DNA from: an uncultured Rhodanobacteraceae bacterium | GTDB taxonomy: Bacteria > Pseudomonadota > Gammaproteobacteria > Xanthomonadales > SZUA-5 | Direction: 5' to 3' | DNA: 44,854 nucleotides | Assembly: GCA_937928755.1 (NCBI GenBank) | Contig: CALEZI010000099.1 | Span: 1-44,854 of the forward strand | Part shown: one piece after another, positions 41,330-44,854 of the stretch | How the letters are laid out: each line of letters opens with the position of its first letter | Numbering within the stretch: the first letter of the stretch is position 1 | Made by a program: the position numbers and the translations under genes | Notes under the pieces: generated by a model | What the model saw: only the letters and a program-made list of their open reading frames with translations | What the model was told of the DNA's origin: nothing | Databases searched by the model: none

Positions 41330-42955
41330 TCAATGATCGCAGCTCCCTGCTGTCGGCGCTCCCGCGGTGTCCTCGAAACCGCTGCGAAAGACCGCATCGC
41401 CGAGCATCGGCGCGAATTCGCTGGTATTGCCCGCGGCGTCCACGGCGGTGGCGGTCAGGGGCAGGATGTTGCCGCCATCGGCACTGGTCAGGGTGTAGTC
41501 GATCGACTGTTGCGCCTGCGCCGACTGGATGGTGTCGGAACCCAGCAATGCGCGGCTGCCGCCGCCGCAGTCGCCGCGATAGAAGTTCACCGTGATCGGA
41601 TAGCTCGAATTGGCGATGGTGCTGTCGACGCGGTACTGCAGTGCCACGCTGCTGCCCGCGCTGCCGGGCACGACCAGATCCGGATGGTTCTGCAGCCGAT
41701 TGCCTCCGCTGTCGGCATCGCCGGGATCATTGGCGGTGGCGCCCTGGGAACCGCTGCTGCCAAAAATGTTGTCGAAAGCGATGTCCGCATTGCCGAGGAA
41801 TCGATTCAGCGTATTGCGCACGCCGAGGCAATTGGCGTTGCGGATACCCACGCCGGCACTGTAGGCGATCAGATTGGCCTGACCTGGCGCGCTGCCGCCG
41901 ATACTGGCTCCGCAATCGCCACCGGCGCCGTTGATCTGGATGGTGGAATCCAGACTGACCAGCGCATTGCCCAGCGGCAAGCGGCCGCTGACGTCGGTGC
42001 CAAAATAGTTGCCTTCGATCTGCAAGCCGTCGAAGACGCCGGGATTGTTGACCTGCAGGATGATCGCCTGGCCACGATGGCCTGAAAACACATTGCGCGC
42101 CGCAGGAACGGTGCCGCCGACCAGGCTGTTGCTCATGCGAAACAACAGCAAGCCGAACTGGTTGCCGATCACCGCGTTGCCGGCGGCGTTGGTGCCGATC
42201 AGGTTGCCCTGAATGAGTACGCCGTTGGCCGCCTGCTGGCTGGTCAGTAGCGCGTTGTTCAATCCACTGAGCAGATTGCGTTGTTCGGGCAACAATCCGC
42301 CAATGATGTACGGGCCATTGCCGGCCAGCAGAATGCCGTTGCTCAGCACTTGCGCCAGATTGCCGGTGATGTCGGTGCCGAGATAACAGCCCTCGATGCG
42401 ATGCGGCGCCGCGCCGCGCACGAAAACCTGACCATCGCGGAAGTTGTTGATCGCCAGACCGCGGATCGCGCTGGTCTGCGCGCTGTCGAGCTGCAATCCG
42501 TAGTTGGCATTGCCGAGCGGATTGCTGCCGTGAATCTCGATCTTCAGGGTGCCGTTCAAGCCACCTTGCGCCGGGGTATTGCTGTTGGGCACGGCACCGG
42601 GCTGGCTGTAACCGTCGATCATCAGCGGCTGGGTGATTCCGGGAAGCAGGCCCGGATCGGGCACGCTGATCCGCCAGTGGCCGGTGGCGGGTACGAAACC
42701 GGGATCGCTTGGCGGAATGGCGAACTCGATGGTGTCCTGATCGGGCGACAGATTGGCGGCGATGATTGCGCCACGCAGGGAGCAGTCTGCCGCGACCAGG
42801 GCAGCACACGCGCCCAGCGCCAGATCGCTGGTGGTGTCGACGACAAACGTCGCCGCATCCGCTCGCGGGCCCAGCGGCGACAGAGCCAGGCAGCCCAGCA
42901 ACGCGACGCCCAACGGGAATGCGGCGCGGCGGGAAGGCGTCGTGGTCGAGCGCAT
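41330..42955 (-). CDS. secreted parallel beta-helix protein with FxSGFE tail
   Basis: A 541-residue exported protein. A basic N-terminus and hydrophobic stretch (LGVALLGCLALSPLGPRADA) act as signal. The body has repeating short strands typical of right-handed beta-helices: FVVDTTSDLALGACAALVAADCSLRGAIIAAN (CSLRGAI entry motif), GLAINNF, IEGCYLGTDITGN, GVLIQGNLIGTNAAGN, LQIEGNYFGTDVSGR. The tail has VFRSGFEDTAG and a C-terminal Cys, the pattern in many surface proteins of Rhodanobacteraceae-like bacteria and possibly a sorting signal. The Cys-rich turns suggest extracellular stability. Function unknown. Confidence 0.8.
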   Translation of the reverse strand: MRSTTTPSRRAAFPLGVALLGCLALSPLGPRADAATFVVDTTSDLALGACAALVAADCSLRGAIIAANLSPDQDTIEFAIPPSDPGFVPATGHWRISVPDPGLLPGITQPLMIDGYSQPGAVPNSNTPAQGGLNGTLKIEIHGSNPLGNANYGLQLDSAQTSAIRGLAINNFRDGQVFVRGAAPHRIEGCYLGTDITGNLAQVLSNGILLAGNGPYIIGGLLPEQRNLLSGLNNALLTSQQAANGVLIQGNLIGTNAAGNAVIGNQFGLLLFRMSNSLVGGTVPAARNVFSGHRGQAIILQVNNPGVFDGLQIEGNYFGTDVSGRLPLGNALVSLDSTIQINGAGGDCGASIGGSAPGQANLIAYSAGVGIRNANCLGVRNTLNRFLGNADIAFDNIFGSSGSQGATANDPGDADSGGNRLQNHPDLVVPGSAGSSVALQYRVDSTIANSSYPITVNFYRGDCGGGSRALLGSDTIQSAQAQQSIDYTLTSADGGNILPLTATAVDAAGNTSEFAPMLGDAVFRSGFEDTAGAPTAGSCDH

Positions 42956-43100
42956 CTGCAGTTTCTCCGATTGGGCACAGTTGGCACATACGCTGGATGC
43001 CCGCGGCGGCTGACAGTCATCGCGATGGCAGCACCGATGTCAGCTTTGCCGAGTGCACGACGTATGTCGGGCAACCAACTCACTGCAGGCACTGCAAGCG

Positions 43101-44687
43101 ATGAAAACCGGGCTCACGACAGGATTGCTGGTGCTGGCCGCCGCAGCGGGCGCACCGCTGCAGGCCGCGCGCTTCACCTTTACCGCCAGCAATCCCGGCG
43201 CCATCAGCGGGACCGGCCGCGACCTGGTCTTCGATATCCAGGGCGTCGACAGCGAGATCCGCGCCGCGCGCATCGAGTTCACCCTGAACTACGATCGCGC
43301 CGGCGAACTTTCGCTGCGCCTGGTGGAAGTGGCCGACGCCGTCGAGTTGCCGCTGTTGCCGGGCGGCGGCCTCAGCGGCGCCTCGTTTGCCGGGACCTAC
43401 AGCTTGAGCGACCGGGCGCCGACCACGATCACGCAACTCGGTGCTGCAGCCGGACCGATCCCGCGGCTGCCGATGCGCGCGTTCCAGTTCGGCGCGACCG
43501 GCGGCCAGTGCCTCAATCTGATCGCGCGTTTTCTCGAGTTCGATCGTGGTCGCAACGGGCCATTGACGTTGGCCATCCAGCGCACCGCCGGCGTCGGCGG
43601 TGGTGGCAGCGGCAGCATCAGCAATGCGCGCCTGATCATCGATACCGCCGAACCCGAGGAACTGTTCGCCAGCGGCTTCGAGGGACCCGCCGAGGGGATT
43701 GTCCAGTGCCGCCGACCGCCGCTCGATCTGGTCTTCAATGGCGGCGTTGAATCCGCTCGCAGCCCGCTGAGCGTGCTCGATTTCACCACACACACGACGC
43801 CGGTGATGACCTGGGCCACGCGCCAGTTGTTGCCATTCATGTTGTTCGGGCCGGTCGAACTCGGGTTTGCCGACACCCCGACCTATGCCGGACGATTTGG
43901 TGGCCGCAGTCGGTTGAACTTCGGCTTCTGGGACCCGGCCAGTGGTGCGCTGAACTTCACCACCGGCGCCGGTGGGCGTTCCCTGGAATTGCCCGGCGAC
44001 TGGCTGACCACCGAGCACTACCCGATCCCCGGCGACTACGACGGCGATGGCGTGACCGATCTGGCGATGGCGTTTCGCGATCAGGACAATCTTTGGCTGG
44101 CGCGCATCCGGTTCTCCAGGACCGATGTATTGAACGACCAGATCATTGATCCGCGTGTGATATTTCCGGCTTCATTCAGCTCGCCGCGGATCGGCTTCGG
44201 TGCCCAGGACAGCGATGGTGATGGTCGCGATGAAATCGTCGCCTACGCCAGGGTCGCCGATGCCGGCCCGCAGATGCGCATGGCGCAGATCGTCCCGGCG
44301 ACGCCCGCTTCCACCTTCGCTGCTTTTGACGGCCCAAGCTGGGGCATCTTTGGCGATCAGCTGGTGCGCGGCCGCTGGTCGACCAGTCCCAGCGGCAACC
44401 AGCTGGGTTTGATGGTGGTGCGCGCCAACACTGCCAGCAATCAATACGAGTGGTACCGTTTCCCCGACCCGACCCCGGTGATTTGGGGACTGCCGAACAG
44501 CGACGTGCCGGTATCGATCGACATCGACGGCGATGGCCAGAACGACATCGCCGTTTATCGCCGATCCGATCAAACCTGGTACTTCATCCAGAGCAGCAAT
44601 GGCGTCAACGGCAGCTTCGGCTACGGCACCAGCACCGCAGTGCCACTCGGCACCCTCCAGGGACTGATATCCCCGCCGCAGTTCTAG
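43101..44687 (+). CDS. secreted protein with FG-GAP/VCBS repeats and internal FxSGFE motif
   Basis: A 528-residue protein starting at ATG 43101 with signal GLLVLAAAAGAPLQA. The N-terminal 185 residues resemble a beta-sandwich (FTLNYDRAGELSLRLVEV, then SDRAPTTITQLGAA). Next is LFASGFEGPAEGIVQC, the same FxSGFE...C motif that ends the divergent neighbour, but here it is internal. The rest carries calcium-binding FG-GAP repeats: DYDGDGVTDLAMAFRD, DSDGDGRDEIVAYAR, DIDGDGQNDIAVYRRSDQTWYFIQS. This looks like a tail-sorted protein fused to a repeat domain. Function unknown; possibly surface adhesion. Confidence 0.8.
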   Translation: MKTGLTTGLLVLAAAAGAPLQAARFTFTASNPGAISGTGRDLVFDIQGVDSEIRAARIEFTLNYDRAGELSLRLVEVADAVELPLLPGGGLSGASFAGTYSLSDRAPTTITQLGAAAGPIPRLPMRAFQFGATGGQCLNLIARFLEFDRGRNGPLTLAIQRTAGVGGGGSGSISNARLIIDTAEPEELFASGFEGPAEGIVQCRRPPLDLVFNGGVESARSPLSVLDFTTHTTPVMTWATRQLLPFMLFGPVELGFADTPTYAGRFGGRSRLNFGFWDPASGALNFTTGAGGRSLELPGDWLTTEHYPIPGDYDGDGVTDLAMAFRDQDNLWLARIRFSRTDVLNDQIIDPRVIFPASFSSPRIGFGAQDSDGDGRDEIVAYARVADAGPQMRMAQIVPATPASTFAAFDGPSWGIFGDQLVRGRWSTSPSGNQLGLMVVRANTASNQYEWYRFPDPTPVIWGLPNSDVPVSIDIDGDGQNDIAVYRRSDQTWYFIQSSNGVNGSFGYGTSTAVPLGTLQGLISPPQF

Positions 44688-44848
44688 TGTGGTTTGCCAT
44701 TAATTGGCTGAAGAAATTTCCGATGCATTTTGGCTCGAGGCTAGGCGAGAGGAGGAGTCATAGCAGGGCTATGGCGACGACGAACAACGACGCATTCGGG
44801 TCAAAAGGCGCGGAAATTATTCAACGAATTAATGGCAAACCACACTAG
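44684..44848. mobile_element. 165-bp element with perfect 22-nt terminal inverted repeats
   Basis: The arms CTAGTGTGGTTTGCCATTAA(TT) at 44684-44705 and their exact reverse complement at 44827-44848 frame a 121-bp interior with no frame. CTAG at both ends could be a 4-bp target duplication. The left end includes the stop codon of the FG-GAP gene. Right after the element TGTGGT restarts at 44849, so a second copy may begin beyond the window. The interior segment 44774-44804 matches 25 of 31 bases of the hipBA element, and GAGGCTAGGCGAGAGG also resembles a part of that element. It fits a MITE-like, non-coding mobile repeat. Confidence 0.75.
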
Positions 44849-44854
44849 TGTGGT

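Noticed and set aside
1..44854. CRISPR array, tRNA, rRNA, integrase or phage structural genes
   Set aside because: No regularly spaced repeats, cloverleaf sequence or integrase motifs were seen on either strand; the islands therefore lack an obvious mobilising gene in this window.

Overview
The window is GC-rich bacterial chromosome, most likely from a gammaproteobacterium of the Lysobacterales (Xanthomonadales) or a near relative. The reasons are the codon usage, a CopL-type copper peptide, the copper cassette layout known from that order, and two secreted proteins with the FxSGFE tail motif common in Rhodanobacteraceae-like genomes. No rRNA, tRNA, CRISPR array or integrase was seen. The taxonomic call is an inference.

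Region 1 (1-25.8 kb) is a continuous heavy-metal resistance island. It opens with the tail of a CzcA-type RND pump, a PII-like protein, a Zn/Cd/Pb P1B-2 ATPase and a DUF3703 protein. A leftward cluster follows: lipoprotein, DUF411, AhpD-like, small membrane protein, second lipoprotein and a multicopper oxidase. Two divergent small secreted Cys/His proteins precede a rightward CusC-CusB-CusA efflux operon, which carries the three-methionine Cu/Ag path, then a third lipoprotein paralogue, a DUF2933 protein and a membrane protein. A tightly overlapping leftward operon follows: MerR regulator, CopA Cu(I) ATPase, AraC regulator, small membrane protein and methyltransferase, preceded by a clear MerR-type promoter dyad. 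The island ends with a leftward copper oxidation cassette: CopL-like peptide, TolC-like lipoprotein with a His/Met tail, multicopper oxidase, cytochrome c, NTF2-like protein and DUF411. Several families occur two or three times (lipoprotein x3, DUF411 x2, multicopper oxidase x2, small membrane protein x2), so the island looks built from duplicated modules. Together the genes would move Cu/Ag and Zn/Cd out of the cytoplasm, oxidise periplasmic Cu(I), and export metal across the outer membrane.

Region 2 (25.8-41.3 kb) is a defence and toxin-antitoxin island. It holds remnants of a HigA/PIN pair and of a P-loop gene, hipBA split by a 230-bp inverted-repeat element, vapBC plus a hypothetical gene, a remnant of a TOTE-type helicase, and a DUF2075 nuclease-helicase-like protein. 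Next is a three-gene, visibly lower-GC operon (GHKL ATPase, STAS-like DUF4325, membrane coiled-coil protein), followed by a complete PaeR7I/XhoI-type restriction-modification pair, two SMI1/KNR4 genes (one frameshifted) and an HD hydrolase. The GHKL/DUF4325/membrane operon is my best candidate for an undescribed system.

Region 3 (41.3-44.85 kb) has two divergent secreted proteins, a beta-helix protein and an FG-GAP repeat protein. It ends in a 165-bp element with perfect 22-nt terminal inverted repeats whose core resembles that of the element inside hipBA.
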